The notes: generated from the sequence alone by a model not told the origin. DNA of 64,000 bases from an uncultured Ignavibacteria bacterium (GCA_937873695.1 CALMYL010000006.1:124001-188000); one strand, 5' to 3'. Positions 9,575 to 19,457 are shown, counted from the stretch's first letter. A program made the numbers and translations.

Positions 9575-10070
9575 TAAAAATTATGAACCAAAAATTGTAG
9601 CGTTCTTCTGTAACTGGTGTACTTATACGGCTGCAGATCTTGCCGGCGTTTCACGACTGAAATACGCCCCGAATGTTAAGGTGATAAGAATAATGTGCTC
9701 CGGCAGGGTAGACCCGCAGTTTATACTTCAGGCATTTGCCAGCGGGGCCGATGGCGTGCTTATCGGCGGGTGCCACCCCGGTGATTGCCACTATTCTGAG
9801 GGCAATTACAAAATGCTTAGAAGGTTTCGCCTCCTCAAAAGAATGCTGAGCTCGCTTGGTATAGGCGATGATAGATTCCGTCTTGAATGGATATCAGCTT
9901 CGGAAGGGGAAAAAGTTAAAACAGTAATTAATGATATGGTTGAAAAACTGAAAATTCTGGGGCCTCTTTCTATTCCGAAACAGATAAGTATTCTTGATAA
10001 GGAATTGGAAGAAGTAACAGATGAACATACGGAACAATTAACCGGCAGGAAGGAGTTAAGTCATGTCTGA
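9567..10070 (+). CDS. mvhD: MvhD-like [2Fe-2S] subunit linking hydrogenase to HdrA
   Basis: The 167-residue protein has Cys15/18 ('CNWCTY'), Cys44, and 'GGCHPGDCHY' (Cys69/74), the MvhD pattern. In the Mvh-Hdr complex this subunit passes electrons from the hydrogenase small subunit to HdrA. Length is slightly above the archaeal norm because of an acidic C-terminal tail. It overlaps hdrA and the small subunit gene by 8 nt each, and the tight overlaps argue for one stoichiometric complex. Confidence 0.9.
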   Translation: MPDKNYEPKIVAFFCNWCTYTAADLAGVSRLKYAPNVKVIRIMCSGRVDPQFILQAFASGADGVLIGGCHPGDCHYSEGNYKMLRRFRLLKRMLSSLGIGDDRFRLEWISASEGEKVKTVINDMVEKLKILGPLSIPKQISILDKELEEVTDEHTEQLTGRKELSHV

Positions 10071-11037
10071 TAAACCTAAACTCGCATTTTACTGGTGCGC
10101 CTCCTGCGGAGGATGTGAAGAATCGGTAGTCGATCTTGCTGAAGATATCCTGATGGTTGCAGGCGCGGTGGATATTATTTTCTGGCCTGTGGCTATGGAT
10201 TTCAAAAAAAGTGATGTTGAGGCTATGGAAGATGGTTCAATATTTGCCTCGATGATAAACGGCGCCATAAGGACTTCTGAGCAGGAAGAAATGGCACGTC
10301 TTATCAGAAGAAAAAGTAAAGTAGTTATTGCTTACGGTTCTTGCGCGCATATGGGAGGTATACCTTCTCTTGCAAATGAATTTACCCGTTCGCAGATAAT
10401 GGAATATATGTACCAGGAAGCGCCTTCTGTGGTGAACCCCGAAAAAACAAGACCAATGCTGAACTTCAAGCATAATTCCGAAAATGTAACATTGCCAGAG
10501 ATACGGAATCTTGTACGTGCACTCGACCAGGTAATAGATGTTGATTACTACCTGCCGGGCTGCCCCCCGACACCCAAACTGCTGAAACAGGCAGTGTTAA
10601 CACTGCTTTCCGGTGAATTCCCTCCAAAGGGAACCGTACTGTCTCCGGATGAAGCTTTATGTGAAGAATGTCCGCGAAAAGAATCTAAACCATCAGACCT
10701 TTCCTTTAAGCATTTCTACAGGCCGCATGAAGTTCTGCTTGATAAGACCAAGTGCCTGCTTTCGCAGGGCGTGGTTTGCATGGGGCCGGCAACACGCGCA
10801 GGCTGTGAAGCTCTCTGCATCAGCGGAAACATGCCCTGCAGCGGCTGCTTCGGGCCGACATCAAGGGTTAGAGATCAGGGCGCGAAGATGCTTTCATCGC
10901 TCTGCTCAAATATTTCTGAAAATGACGAAGCAGGAATTGATAAAGTACTTGGCGGAATACCGGATCCTGTTGGAACATTTTACAGGTACGGTTTAGCATC
11001 TTCACTTCTCAGAAAAAAAATCACGGAGGATGTGTAA
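10063..11037 (+). CDS. mvhG: group 3c [NiFe] hydrogenase small subunit (MvhG-like)
   Basis: The 324-residue small subunit begins with 'WCASCGGCEES' (Cys12/15/18). It contains 'GSCAHMGG' and 'PGCPPTPKLL' for the proximal cluster and a C-terminal block 'CEALCISGNMPCSGCFGP' for the others. No export signal is present. It follows mvhD (8-nt overlap) and shares one base with the large subunit start (TAATG), which suggests coupled translation. Confidence 0.9.
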   Translation: MSDKPKLAFYWCASCGGCEESVVDLAEDILMVAGAVDIIFWPVAMDFKKSDVEAMEDGSIFASMINGAIRTSEQEEMARLIRRKSKVVIAYGSCAHMGGIPSLANEFTRSQIMEYMYQEAPSVVNPEKTRPMLNFKHNSENVTLPEIRNLVRALDQVIDVDYYLPGCPPTPKLLKQAVLTLLSGEFPPKGTVLSPDEALCEECPRKESKPSDLSFKHFYRPHEVLLDKTKCLLSQGVVCMGPATRAGCEALCISGNMPCSGCFGPTSRVRDQGAKMLSSLCSNISENDEAGIDKVLGGIPDPVGTFYRYGLASSLLRKKITEDV

Positions 11038-12560
11038 TGGAAACAGTAATTAAGGAAAAATGGAATGAAGGCTTAACAAAAGCTGATAACTCATACATGA
11101 AAACCAGGAGGATCACTATTGATCCTATTACAAGGCTCGAAGGACACGGGAAAATAGACATTTTGCTTGACGAAAAAGGTGAAGTAGAGCATGCTTATTA
11201 CCAGATACCTGAAATTCGCGGATTCGAGACTTTTTGCCTTGGCAGGCCCGCAGAAGAGATGCCGCAGATAACAAGCCGTATATGCGGCGTGTGTCCGACT
11301 GCGCACCATATGGCGGCAACAAAAGCGCTGGATAGCCTCTACAGTGTTGAACCGCCGCCAACTGCACGCAAACTGAGGGAACTTATCTACAATGCGTTTA
11401 TGCTTGAAGATCATGCTCTGCATGTTTATGTGCTGGGCGGACCCGATTTTATTGTGGGACCAACAGCAGATAAAAGCAAACGAAATATACTGGGAGTTAT
11501 TGAAAAGGTAGGACTGGAAACCGGCAAACGTGTTATTGATATGCGCCGCAAGGTAAGGAATATCATCAACTATCTGGGCGGCAAAGTTATTCATCCCGTG
11601 TTCGGTCTGCCCGGCGGGGTATCAAGAGGTATCGAGCCTGCTGACCTTCCGGAATTCAGGGAAACAGCAAAAGAAGCGCTTGAATTTGCACGCTTCACAC
11701 TGCAGGTGTTTAAAGATATTGTGCTTAAAAATGATGATTATGTAAAGTTAATAACATCTGATGCGTATACGCACCGTACTTATTATATGGGTATGGTTGA
11801 TGAGAATAACAGGGTTAACTTCTACGATGGGAAGCTTAGAGTAGTTGACCCTGATGGCAAAGAATATGCTAAGTTTGATATCAAAGACTACCTGGAGCAT
11901 ATTGCTGAACGTGTTGAGCCCTGGAGTTATGTAAAGTTTAATTACCTTAAAAAACTTGGATGGAACGGTTATGTTGATGATGCAAATACAAGCGTATATG
12001 CCGTTGCTCCGCTTGCAAGGCTGAATGCCTCTGCGGGTATGGCAACAGAAGAATCACAGAAAGCGTATGAAGAGTACTTTAAGATACTTGGTGCACGGCC
12101 CGTTCACCATACACTTGCCAATCATTGGGCAAGAGTTGTTGAAATGCTGCAGGCTGCCGAAAAGATAGTTGAACTGGTCAATGATCCCGAAATTACCGGA
12201 GAAAATATCAGGACACTTCCCACAGCTGTTCCTAATCTTGGAGTCGGCGTTGTAGAAGCTCCAAGGGGAACGCTCATTCATCATTTCGAAACTGATGAAA
12301 GAGGAATATTAACTAAAGTAAATCTCATTGTGGCAACTCAGAATAATTCAGCCAGAATTGCTATGAGTATTGATAAAGCCGCAAAAGATCTCATTCATGA
12401 TGGTAAGGCAGATGATGGATTATTGAATATGATCGAAATGGCATTCAGGGCATATGACCCCTGTAACGGTTGCGCAACGCATTCGCTGCCGGGAACGGTG
12501 CCTATAGTTATAAATATTTACGATAAGCAAAAAAAACTGCTGCAATCAATTTCAAGATGA
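11037..12560 (+). CDS. mvhA: group 3c [NiFe] hydrogenase large subunit (MvhA-like)
   Basis: The 507-residue catalytic subunit of the electron-bifurcating hydrogenase has 'RICGVC' (Cys83/86) and 'DPCNGCATH' (Cys476/479, His482), so all NiFe ligands are present. The 25-residue tail after His482 is the expected cleavage peptide, longer than in the 3b enzyme. An internal ATG at residue 21 (MKTRRITIDP) is an alternative start that would drop the leader METVIKEKWN. I keep the upstream ATG because it is coupled to mvhG. Confidence 0.92.
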   Translation: METVIKEKWNEGLTKADNSYMKTRRITIDPITRLEGHGKIDILLDEKGEVEHAYYQIPEIRGFETFCLGRPAEEMPQITSRICGVCPTAHHMAATKALDSLYSVEPPPTARKLRELIYNAFMLEDHALHVYVLGGPDFIVGPTADKSKRNILGVIEKVGLETGKRVIDMRRKVRNIINYLGGKVIHPVFGLPGGVSRGIEPADLPEFRETAKEALEFARFTLQVFKDIVLKNDDYVKLITSDAYTHRTYYMGMVDENNRVNFYDGKLRVVDPDGKEYAKFDIKDYLEHIAERVEPWSYVKFNYLKKLGWNGYVDDANTSVYAVAPLARLNASAGMATEESQKAYEEYFKILGARPVHHTLANHWARVVEMLQAAEKIVELVNDPEITGENIRTLPTAVPNLGVGVVEAPRGTLIHHFETDERGILTKVNLIVATQNNSARIAMSIDKAAKDLIHDGKADDGLLNMIEMAFRAYDPCNGCATHSLPGTVPIVINIYDKQKKLLQSISR

Positions 12561-12600
12561 TTAACTTTAACACGAATGTTCTGATAATGAACATTTTTAG

Positions 12601-13104
12601 ATGATGACAATGCAAAACAGGATAATGGTACTTGCCCTTGGAAATGATATAATGGGCGATGACGGTGCAGCGCTGGCAGCAGCAAAAGTATTAAGAAATG
12701 AATTCGGCAGTGAGATCGATATTTTCGAGGTCGCGTCTGCCGGATTCATGCTGCTTGACCTGCTTGAAGGATACGATAAAGTAGTGATCATTGATACAAT
12801 ACTTTCAACACATAGACCCGGACTTATCAGAGAGCTTACCGTTGAAGAACTTTCATGCAGGCTTACAAGTTCACCTCATTATGCAGGATTACCCGAAATC
12901 ATCGGGCTTGCAAAAAAACTGGAACTGGACTTTCCGGATGAAGTAAGAATACTGGTTATTGAAATTGAAGATCCCTTTATCATAAAACAGGGGCTCTCAC
13001 CAGAAATAGAATGCAAAATCCCGGTTCTTGTCTCCAAAGTGAAAGATATTGTGAATGAATGGAAGATAGTAAATACGCCAAAAAAATACGAGCTAACCCA
13101 CTAA
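12601..13104 (+). CDS. [NiFe] hydrogenase maturation protease for the 3c enzyme
   Basis: The 167-residue M52 protease has 'LALGNDIMGDDGAA', the metal-sensing Asp motif, and 'VIIDTIL' with the second Asp. It is distinct from the first protease at 5479. Position directly after the large subunit gene implies it matures MvhA. Translation could start at 12601 or at the ATG two codons later. It ends the structural part of the cluster, and 120 bp separate it from hypA. Confidence 0.88.
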   Translation: MMTMQNRIMVLALGNDIMGDDGAALAAAKVLRNEFGSEIDIFEVASAGFMLLDLLEGYDKVVIIDTILSTHRPGLIRELTVEELSCRLTSSPHYAGLPEIIGLAKKLELDFPDEVRILVIEIEDPFIIKQGLSPEIECKIPVLVSKVKDIVNEWKIVNTPKKYELTH

Positions 13105-13178
13105 TATACTGAAGTTTACATTTCCGGTCAATTTCTGCTTTCCTAAGATAAATCATATTTAGATTACGGGATAAATGC

Positions 13179-13186
13179 TATATTTG
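13179..13186 (+). promoter_or_regulatory. possible Bacteroidota-type -7 box before hypA
   Basis: TATATTTG matches the TAnnTTTG -7 consensus and lies 39 bp before the hypA start, in the only spacer over 100 bp within the hydrogenase block. No clean TTTG -33 box is visible, so this is moderate to low evidence for a separate hyp promoter. Confidence 0.35.
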
Positions 13187-13224
13187 TACTGTTTGGTATA
13201 AGTATATGAAGGGATATTATTAAT

Positions 13225-13572
13225 ATGCATGAACTTTCACTTGCGCAGAATATCATAGAAACCGTAAAGCAAAATGTAACTGCAGATGAACTCATAAAGG
13301 TACGCGAAGTTATAGTAGAAGTTGGCGCATTTTCAGGTGTGGTTGCGGATTCTCTAAAATTCTCTTTCGAAGCTATCACTTCCGGTACAGAGCTTAATGA
13401 TGCGATAATGACGATAGTTGACATTCCGTTTACGCTTAAGTGCGGCGAGTGCGGAAGTGAATCCTCAACTGAAATACCGATGCTGCTTTGCAGCATCTGC
13501 GGAAGCAGTAATACACAGATCCTCTCAGGTGATGAATTGAGAGTTAAAGAATTAAAATTAGTTGAAGAATAA
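13225..13572 (+). CDS. hypA: HypA, nickel insertion chaperone
   Basis: The 115-residue protein starts MHELS, so the nickel-binding His2 is present. The zinc site is formed by Cys73/76 and Cys89/92. It delivers Ni to the hydrogenase large subunits together with HypB, which follows 17 nt downstream. Length is typical. It opens the hypABFCDE run. Confidence 0.95.
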   Translation: MHELSLAQNIIETVKQNVTADELIKVREVIVEVGAFSGVVADSLKFSFEAITSGTELNDAIMTIVDIPFTLKCGECGSESSTEIPMLLCSICGSSNTQILSGDELRVKELKLVEE

Positions 13573-13589
13573 TATAAATACCGGTTCAA

Positions 13590-14234
13590 ATGGAAATAAT
13601 TAAGATCGAAAGAAAAGTACTTGCAAAGAATGATGCAATAGCATCTGAAATACGCGGCAAGTTTGAAGAAAACGGTGTGTTTGCTATAAACATGGTAAGT
13701 TCACCCGGTTCAGGAAAGACAAGTCTCGTTGAAAAAGTAATTGAAAATTTCAGCGGACGTGTGAACATATCAGTAATTGAAGGAGATGTGCAGACCGATC
13801 TTGACGCGCAGCGTGTTTCTGCGTACAATGTCCCTGTGGTGCAGATAATAACCAATGGAGGCTGCCATCTTGAAGCGAACCTGGTTAATGATTCGCTTAA
13901 GAATCTTGACCTGGTGCAAACTGATCTGCTTATCATTGAAAATGTGGGAAATCTTGTTTGCCCCGCAGGTTATGATCTTGGTGAAGATATGAAAGTTGTC
14001 GTTATCAGTGTTACCGAAGGCGACGATAAACCGCTTAAGTACCCAAAGATGTTCATAAATTCAAAAGTACTGGTAATAAATAAAATTGACCTGCTGCCTT
14101 ATGTAAATTGTAATATAGAGCAGCTTAAGCAAAATGCCCTTAAGATTAATCCCGCCCTGCAGGTATTTGAAGTATCATGTACTTCAGGTGAAGGTGTCGG
14201 TAAGTTCTGTGACTTTTTAGAGAGCAGCATTTAA
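13590..14234 (+). CDS. hypB: HypB, nickel-inserting GTPase
   Basis: The 214-residue SIMIBI GTPase has a P-loop 'SSPGSGKTSLVEK' (38-50), 'EGDVQTDLDAQR', and 'NKIDLLPY' for guanine recognition. There is no His-rich N-terminal nickel store, so it is the short form. It acts with HypA on both large subunits. It lies 7 nt upstream of hypF. Confidence 0.95.
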   Translation: MEIIKIERKVLAKNDAIASEIRGKFEENGVFAINMVSSPGSGKTSLVEKVIENFSGRVNISVIEGDVQTDLDAQRVSAYNVPVVQIITNGGCHLEANLVNDSLKNLDLVQTDLLIIENVGNLVCPAGYDLGEDMKVVVISVTEGDDKPLKYPKMFINSKVLVINKIDLLPYVNCNIEQLKQNALKINPALQVFEVSCTSGEGVGKFCDFLESSI

Positions 14235-14241
14235 AGATAAA

Positions 14242-16503
14242 TTGATACAAAAAGTAAAAATAGTTATCCGCGGCGTTGTACAGGGCGTCGGGTTTCGTCC
14301 CTTTATATACAGGCTAGCAAAAGAGCTTGATGTTAAAGGATGGATAATAAATTCCTCACAGGGTGTTTTTATTGATGCCGAGGCAAACCACTCTACCCTT
14401 GAAAGCTTTATCAGAAAAATTGAGACCGATAGACCAAAGAACTCTTATATACAGAGCTTTGAACACACATGGCTGGATGCGGAAGGCTTTAAGTCTTTTG
14501 AGATAAGGGAAAGCAATGAATCCGGCAGTAAAACTGCGCTTGTTTTACCCGATATATCAACATGCAGTGATTGCCTTGATGAAATTTTCGACCCTGGTAA
14601 CAGAAGATATCTTTATCCATTCACGAATTGTACAAATTGCGGTCCAAGATATTCGATAATTGCGGACCTGCCTTATGACAGGTGTAATACAACTATGGGT
14701 GAGTTTGAAATGTGCCCTGAGTGTCGCGCTGAATATACCGACCCGCTAAACCGCAGGTTTCACGCTGAACCAACCGCTTGCCCCAAATGCGGCCCCAAGG
14801 TTACACTAAAAGGTACCGATGGTACCGTGTTGTATGAAAAACAGGATGCAATAATTAATGCAGTTATAGCATTAAAAGATGGAAAGATCATAGCATTAAA
14901 AGGCATAGGCGGATACCAGCTATTGTGCGATGCATCAAATAAGGATGCAGTAATAACACTGCGAAAGAGAAAAAGACGCAGTGAAAAACCTTTCGCATTG
15001 ATGTTCCCAAATGCTGAAATGGCAATGGCTGAATGTGAAGTAAGCGAGCAGGAGCTTCGTCTGCTTTGTTCCGTGGAAGCTCCCATTGTACTGCTGAAGA
15101 AAAAAAATAATATTACTTCGGTAGTATCAAACGAATGCGCAGCGGGAAACCCGTATCTGGGAATAATGCTGCCATACTCTCCTTTGCATCATATTTTGAT
15201 GAAGCAATTTGGATCGCCAATTGTTGCTACCAGCGGGAATATTTCAGAAGAACCGATATGCATAGATGAAGCGGAAGCATACGAAAAGCTTTCGGATATT
15301 GCAGATTACTTTCTTGTTCACAACAGAAAGATACTTAGACATGTTGATGATTCAATTATCCGCTTAGCCGCCGGCAAAGAAGTAATGATACGCAGGGCCA
15401 GAGGTTACGCGCCGCTGCCGGTGATGCTGAACGAAGTTAAGAAAGTAACACTTGCTGCGGGACCGCATTTAAAAAACACAATTGCTCTGAATAAGGCTGA
15501 TAACGTTTTTGTTTCGCAGCATATTGGTGATCTGGAAAATATTGAATCAATTAACGCATTTAAGCGTGTTATAAATGATATCAAGAGTTTTTATGATCTT
15601 ACTCCGGAACGTGTAATTTGCGATTTGCATCCGGATTATATTTCAACAAAGTATGCTGAGTCACTTGATTTACCTGTTTACAAAGTACAGCATCATTATG
15701 CGCATGTGCTTTCATGCATGGCTGAAAATGAGCTTGATGGCAGTGACCTGCTTGGTGTATCTTGGGATGGAACAGGTTACGGAACTGACGGAACAATTTG
15801 GGGCGGTGAGTTTTTAGTGCCGCAGGGAGTCCATTTTAAACGTGTTGGGTGCTTTAAGCCTTTCAGGCTGCCAGGCGGCGAGCAGGCAATTCATGATGTA
15901 TGGAAAATCGGACTATCATTGCTTTACAGTGTTTACGGCGAAGAGATATTTGAGCTTAATAATGTTCCATTCCTGAAAAGAAATGACGCTGTGCTTGTAA
16001 AGCAGCTGCTGGATAAAAACATTAACTCACCTGCAACAACCAGTGCCGGCAGGCTGTTTGACGGTATTTCAGCTATTATTGGTATCAGGAATACGGCAAG
16101 CTATGAAGCGCAGGCAGCTATGGAATTGGAATTTGCCGCTGTTGATTTCAAAACAAATGAGTATTTTAGTTTTTCCATCGATGAACTTAATGGTTCGCTT
16201 ATCTTTAACTGGGAAAATATGGTAAAAGGGATAATTAACGATCTGGGTGGATCTGTTCCCAAAGGAAAAATCGCAGCAAAATTCCATAATACTCTCGCAG
16301 AAGCAATTGTACAGATAGCTAAAAGACTGAAATATAACAAAGTGCTTCTGACTGGCGGCTGTTTTTTGAATAAATACCTGCTCGAAAAGAGTATCTGCAG
16401 ACTTACAGAAGAAGGATTTAAAGTATACACCCAGCAAAGGGTTCCTTCGGGTGACGGAGGAATTTCTCTGGGTCAAATGAAGTTTTCAACATATATAAAT
16501 TAA
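14242..16503 (+). CDS. hypF: HypF, carbamoyltransferase for cyanide ligand synthesis
   Basis: The 753-residue protein has all HypF modules in order: acylphosphatase ('VVQGVGFRPFIYR', about 10-22), two zinc fingers ('CSDCLDE'...'CTNCGPRY' and 'CPECRAEY'...'CPKCGP'), a YrdC-like domain, and a Kae1-like domain ('VQHHYAHVLSC', 'GVSWDGTGYGTDG'). It makes the carbamoyl adenylate and moves it to HypE. The start is TTG at 14242. No ATG exists near the conserved acylphosphatase strand, so this unusual start is well supported. Confidence 0.95.
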   Translation: MIQKVKIVIRGVVQGVGFRPFIYRLAKELDVKGWIINSSQGVFIDAEANHSTLESFIRKIETDRPKNSYIQSFEHTWLDAEGFKSFEIRESNESGSKTALVLPDISTCSDCLDEIFDPGNRRYLYPFTNCTNCGPRYSIIADLPYDRCNTTMGEFEMCPECRAEYTDPLNRRFHAEPTACPKCGPKVTLKGTDGTVLYEKQDAIINAVIALKDGKIIALKGIGGYQLLCDASNKDAVITLRKRKRRSEKPFALMFPNAEMAMAECEVSEQELRLLCSVEAPIVLLKKKNNITSVVSNECAAGNPYLGIMLPYSPLHHILMKQFGSPIVATSGNISEEPICIDEAEAYEKLSDIADYFLVHNRKILRHVDDSIIRLAAGKEVMIRRARGYAPLPVMLNEVKKVTLAAGPHLKNTIALNKADNVFVSQHIGDLENIESINAFKRVINDIKSFYDLTPERVICDLHPDYISTKYAESLDLPVYKVQHHYAHVLSCMAENELDGSDLLGVSWDGTGYGTDGTIWGGEFLVPQGVHFKRVGCFKPFRLPGGEQAIHDVWKIGLSLLYSVYGEEIFELNNVPFLKRNDAVLVKQLLDKNINSPATTSAGRLFDGISAIIGIRNTASYEAQAAMELEFAAVDFKTNEYFSFSIDELNGSLIFNWENMVKGIINDLGGSVPKGKIAAKFHNTLAEAIVQIAKRLKYNKVLLTGGCFLNKYLLEKSICRLTEEGFKVYTQQRVPSGDGGISLGQMKFSTYIN

Positions 16504-16514
16504 AGAAAGTTATT

Positions 16515-16775
16515 ATGTGCTTAGCTGTTCCCGGAAAAATATTGAGCATCGATGATTCAGCGGGTCTTCTGATGAAAACCGGAAGGGTGAACTTCGGCGG
16601 AATAGTCAAAGAAGTTAATCTTGCATACACACCGGAAGCGAAAATAGGCGATTATGTTATTGTTCACGTTGGCTTTGCCCTCAACACAGTAGATGAATCT
16701 GAAGCTATGAAAGTGTTTGAGTACCTCAAAGAAATTGAAGGACTTGACGAATTAACAGGCGAAGAGAAACAATAG
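16515..16775 (+). CDS. hypC: HypC, hydrogenase assembly chaperone
   Basis: The 86-residue protein starts MCLAVPGKI. The N-terminal Cys2 carries the Fe(CN)2CO unit with HypD and hands it to the large subunit. Only one hypC is present for two hydrogenases. It is 11 nt after hypF and 3 nt before hypD. Confidence 0.95.
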   Translation: MCLAVPGKILSIDDSAGLLMKTGRVNFGGIVKEVNLAYTPEAKIGDYVIVHVGFALNTVDESEAMKVFEYLKEIEGLDELTGEEKQ

Positions 16776-16778
16776 AAT

Positions 16779-17867
16779 ATGAAATATATTGATGAATACA
16801 GGGATGCTGATGCTGCCCGAAAATATTCGGAGCTTATTTATGGAATTACCACCAAAAGCTGGAATATTATGGAAGTCTGCGGCGGGCAAACACATGCTAT
16901 CGTAAAATTCGGACTGGATGAATTGCTGCCGCCGGGTATCAGGCTCATACACGGACCCGGCTGCCCTGTTTGCGTTACTTCGCTTGAGCTTATTGATAAA
17001 TCAATTGAAATTGCATCGAACCCAAATGTAATCTTCTGTTCTTTTGGCGATATGTTAAGGGTGCCCGGCTCAAAAAAAGACCTGCTGCAGGTTAAAGCCG
17101 AAGGCGGCGATGTAAGAATGATGTACTCGCCCCTGGATGCAGTAAAAATAGCGGCCGATAACCCCGAAAAAGAAGTTGTTTTTTTCGCTGTCGGATTTGA
17201 AACAACTGCGCCCGCGAATGCTATGGCAGTTTTCCAGGCCAAAGAGAAGGGATTGAAGAATTTTTCAATTCTGGTTTCTCATGTTCTTGTTCCGCCTGCA
17301 ATGGAAGCGATTTTATCATCTGAAAATAATCTTGTACAGGGTTTCCTTGCTGCAGGCCACGTATGTGCCGTTATGGGTTATAATGAATACTATCCCATAG
17401 CAGAAAAATACAAGGTTCCGGTTGTAGTTACCGGTTTTGAACCGCTGGATATTCTGCAGGGAATATACATGACCGTAAAACAGCTTGAAGAAGGAAGGCA
17501 TGAAGTTGAGAATCAGTATTCACGCGCTGTTAATAAAGAAGGAAACTTAAACGCGCAGAATATTGTAAGCAGGGTCTTTAAAATTGGCACAAGGAAGTGG
17601 CGGGGTATAGGCGAGATTCCGGATAGCGGACTTGTACTTCAGGATGAATTCATTGAGTATGATGCATCGCTTAAGTTCGGACTAGCTGATCTTGTTGTTG
17701 AAGAACCAAAAGAGTGTATCAGTGGGATCGTTCTTCAGGGCCTCAAAAAACCGCACGATTGCGAAGCATTTGGCAAAATATGCACACCTGAGCACCCATT
17801 GGGTGCGACTATGGTTTCAAGTGAAGGCGCATGTGCAGCGTATTACAGATACAGAATTAAACCCTGA
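16779..17867 (+). CDS. hypD: HypD, Fe-S scaffold for the Fe(CN)2CO centre
   Basis: The 362-residue protein has the HypD motifs '[10 protein letters not shown]', '[10 protein letters not shown]' and '[10 protein letters not shown]', and a C-terminal cysteine set ('[16 protein letters not shown]...[10 protein letters not shown]') for the [4Fe-4S] cluster. The final codons and TGA stop lie inside a REP-like palindrome (17862-17880), an odd placement that suggests the repeat landed exactly at the gene end. Confidence 0.95.
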   Translation: MKYIDEYRDADAARKYSELIYGITTKSWNIMEVCGGQTHAIVKFGLDELLPPGIRLIHGPGCPVCVTSLELIDKSIEIASNPNVIFCSFGDMLRVPGSKKDLLQVKAEGGDVRMMYSPLDAVKIAADNPEKEVVFFAVGFETTAPANAMAVFQAKEKGLKNFSILVSHVLVPPAMEAILSSENNLVQGFLAAGHVCAVMGYNEYYPIAEKYKVPVVVTGFEPLDILQGIYMTVKQLEEGRHEVENQYSRAVNKEGNLNAQNIVSRVFKIGTRKWRGIGEIPDSGLVLQDEFIEYDASLKFGLADLVVEEPKECISGIVLQGLKKPHDCEAFGKICTPEHPLGATMVSSEGACAAYYRYRIKP

Positions 17868-17880
17868 GCGCAGCGAAGGG
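17862..17880. repeat. REP-like palindrome at the hypD stop
   Basis: CCCTGAGCGCAGCGAAGGG is a GC-rich near-palindrome (CCCT...AGGG, CGC...GCG) in an AT-rich spacer. Sequences of this kind occur as short intergenic repeats in many Bacteroidota genomes, from memory. It overlaps the hypD stop codon. A second small hairpin (ATTCCC/GGGAAT, 17916-17932) follows before hypE. Confidence 0.5.
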
Positions 17881-17943
17881 TCTCATCAATAGTACTAATA
17901 ATTCGAAAAAATGTAATTCCCTTTGCGGGAATGATTATACAAG

Positions 17944-18990
17944 ATGAAAAACTTGAATCTGCAGTGTCCGATACCGATAAGTGATTACCCCAGAGTGCTG
18001 CTTGCACACGGCGGGGGAGGGAAGCTTATGCATAACCTGATAGAAAAAATGTTCGGTGCAGCATTCAGCAATGATATTTTGAAGCAGGATCATGATTCAG
18101 TACAGATCAAAATTGACTCCGGTAAGATTGCTTTTACGACCGATTCATACGTAGTAAAACCCCTGTTTTTTCCCGGCGGTGATATAGGTTCGCTTGCTGT
18201 AAACGGAACTGTAAATGATCTCTCAATGAGCGGTGCAATTCCAAAATACCTGAGCCTTGGGCTGATAATTGAAGAAGGCTTCGGGATGAATGAGCTGTGG
18301 AAAGTTGTGCAAAGCTTAGCAGCTGCAGCTGTAGCTGCAGGAGTAAAAATAGCGACCGGTGATACAAAGGTTGTTGATAAAGGTAAAGGTGATGGTATAT
18401 TCATAAATACATCGGGTATTGGCGTTATTGAACATAAATTAAACATTTCACCAAAGAATATTCAGACCGGTGATGTAATTATTATTAACGGTGATATTGG
18501 CAGGCACGGAATTGCAATTATGGCACAGCGCGAAGGTCTGGAGTTTGAGCATACAATACAAAGTGATTGCGCGCCGTTGAATGAAATTGTACAGAGCATA
18601 ATCAAAGCCGGAATTGATGTCCATTGCCTGCGCGATCTGACAAGAGGCGGTTTATCAAGTACTTTGAACGAGCTTGCAGCTTCATCAGGTAAAGAAATAG
18701 TAATTGATGAAACCACTGTGCCTGTTAATGAAGATGTAAGGGGAGCATGTGAAATTCTTGGATTTGACCCCATGTATGTTGCCAATGAAGGAAAATTCAT
18801 TGCTATTGTGCCCGCAAATGATGCTGAAAAGTGTATTAAAGTAATGAAAACTCACCAATACGGCACGGATTCCTCTATTATAGGGAGAATAAATTCCGCT
18901 GATGAGGCTATAGTAAAATTAAAAAGCCGCTTAGGCACAATGAGGATACTTGACATGTTAAGCGGTGAGCAATTACCGCGTATCTGTTAA
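17944..18990 (+). CDS. hypE: HypE, thiocyanate-forming maturation enzyme
   Basis: The 348-residue protein of the AIR-synthase-like ATP family dehydrates the carbamoyl group on its C-terminal Cys to a thiocyanate. The C-terminus '[12 protein letters not shown]' ends in the required Cys348. '[14 protein letters not shown]' (22-35) is the N-terminal glycine-rich motif. It ends 3 nt before the 3' end of a convergent minus-strand gene, closing the hydrogenase block. Confidence 0.95.
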   Translation: MKNLNLQCPIPISDYPRVLLAHGGGGKLMHNLIEKMFGAAFSNDILKQDHDSVQIKIDSGKIAFTTDSYVVKPLFFPGGDIGSLAVNGTVNDLSMSGAIPKYLSLGLIIEEGFGMNELWKVVQSLAAAAVAAGVKIATGDTKVVDKGKGDGIFINTSGIGVIEHKLNISPKNIQTGDVIIINGDIGRHGIAIMAQREGLEFEHTIQSDCAPLNEIVQSIIKAGIDVHCLRDLTRGGLSSTLNELAASSGKEIVIDETTVPVNEDVRGACEILGFDPMYVANEGKFIAIVPANDAEKCIKVMKTHQYGTDSSIIGRINSADEAIVKLKSRLGTMRILDMLSGEQLPRIC

Positions 18991-18993
18991 GTC

Positions 18994-19401
18994 TTAGTTA
19001 AAAACATAGAATAATATCCCGGCAATCAACAGACTAAACAACGGAAGTGAAGTTATTGCAAGGGTTTTGAAATACAGCCGCAAATGTTCGGCCGGGTCAT
19101 CCGGTTCAACATGGTCACTTTTATACCTGTAAAGATAGTATCCTGCAACCGCATACATAGCTGCTGCCAGATTAATAATTACAAAAAAAGTCAATTGTGT
19201 GGTGCCTGTAAACGAGCCGGATATCAGCATAGGGTCAACGCCCTGCGTGCGTTTTACTGTGAAGATAATAAATGAAGAAAGGAACAGTAAGACTGCCTGA
19301 AGAAAGTATAACCAGAAAACGATCTTTATCCACCTGGATACAGGCCATTTCTCATGCGCTGTTCTATCCAAAGTGCCGTAATTTATTGAATGAGTATTCA
19401 T
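18994..19401 (-). CDS. unknown three-helix membrane protein
   Basis: The 135-residue protein has three hydrophobic segments (about 27-49, 68-90 and 112-133) separated by short polar loops, with 'YRYKSDHVEPDDPAEHLRLYF' before the last one. I do not recognise a family. It is convergent with hypE and lies downstream of the membrane protein at 19458 on the same strand, possibly co-transcribed (56-nt gap). Confidence 0.7.
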   Translation of the reverse strand: MNTHSINYGTLDRTAHEKWPVSRWIKIVFWLYFLQAVLLFLSSFIIFTVKRTQGVDPMLISGSFTGTTQLTFFVIINLAAAMYAVAGYYLYRYKSDHVEPDDPAEHLRLYFKTLAITSLPLFSLLIAGILFYVFN

Positions 19402-19457
19402 TGTAACATGTATATATTACAAAAATAACTCATTATTACTGAAATTATTCTGATATT

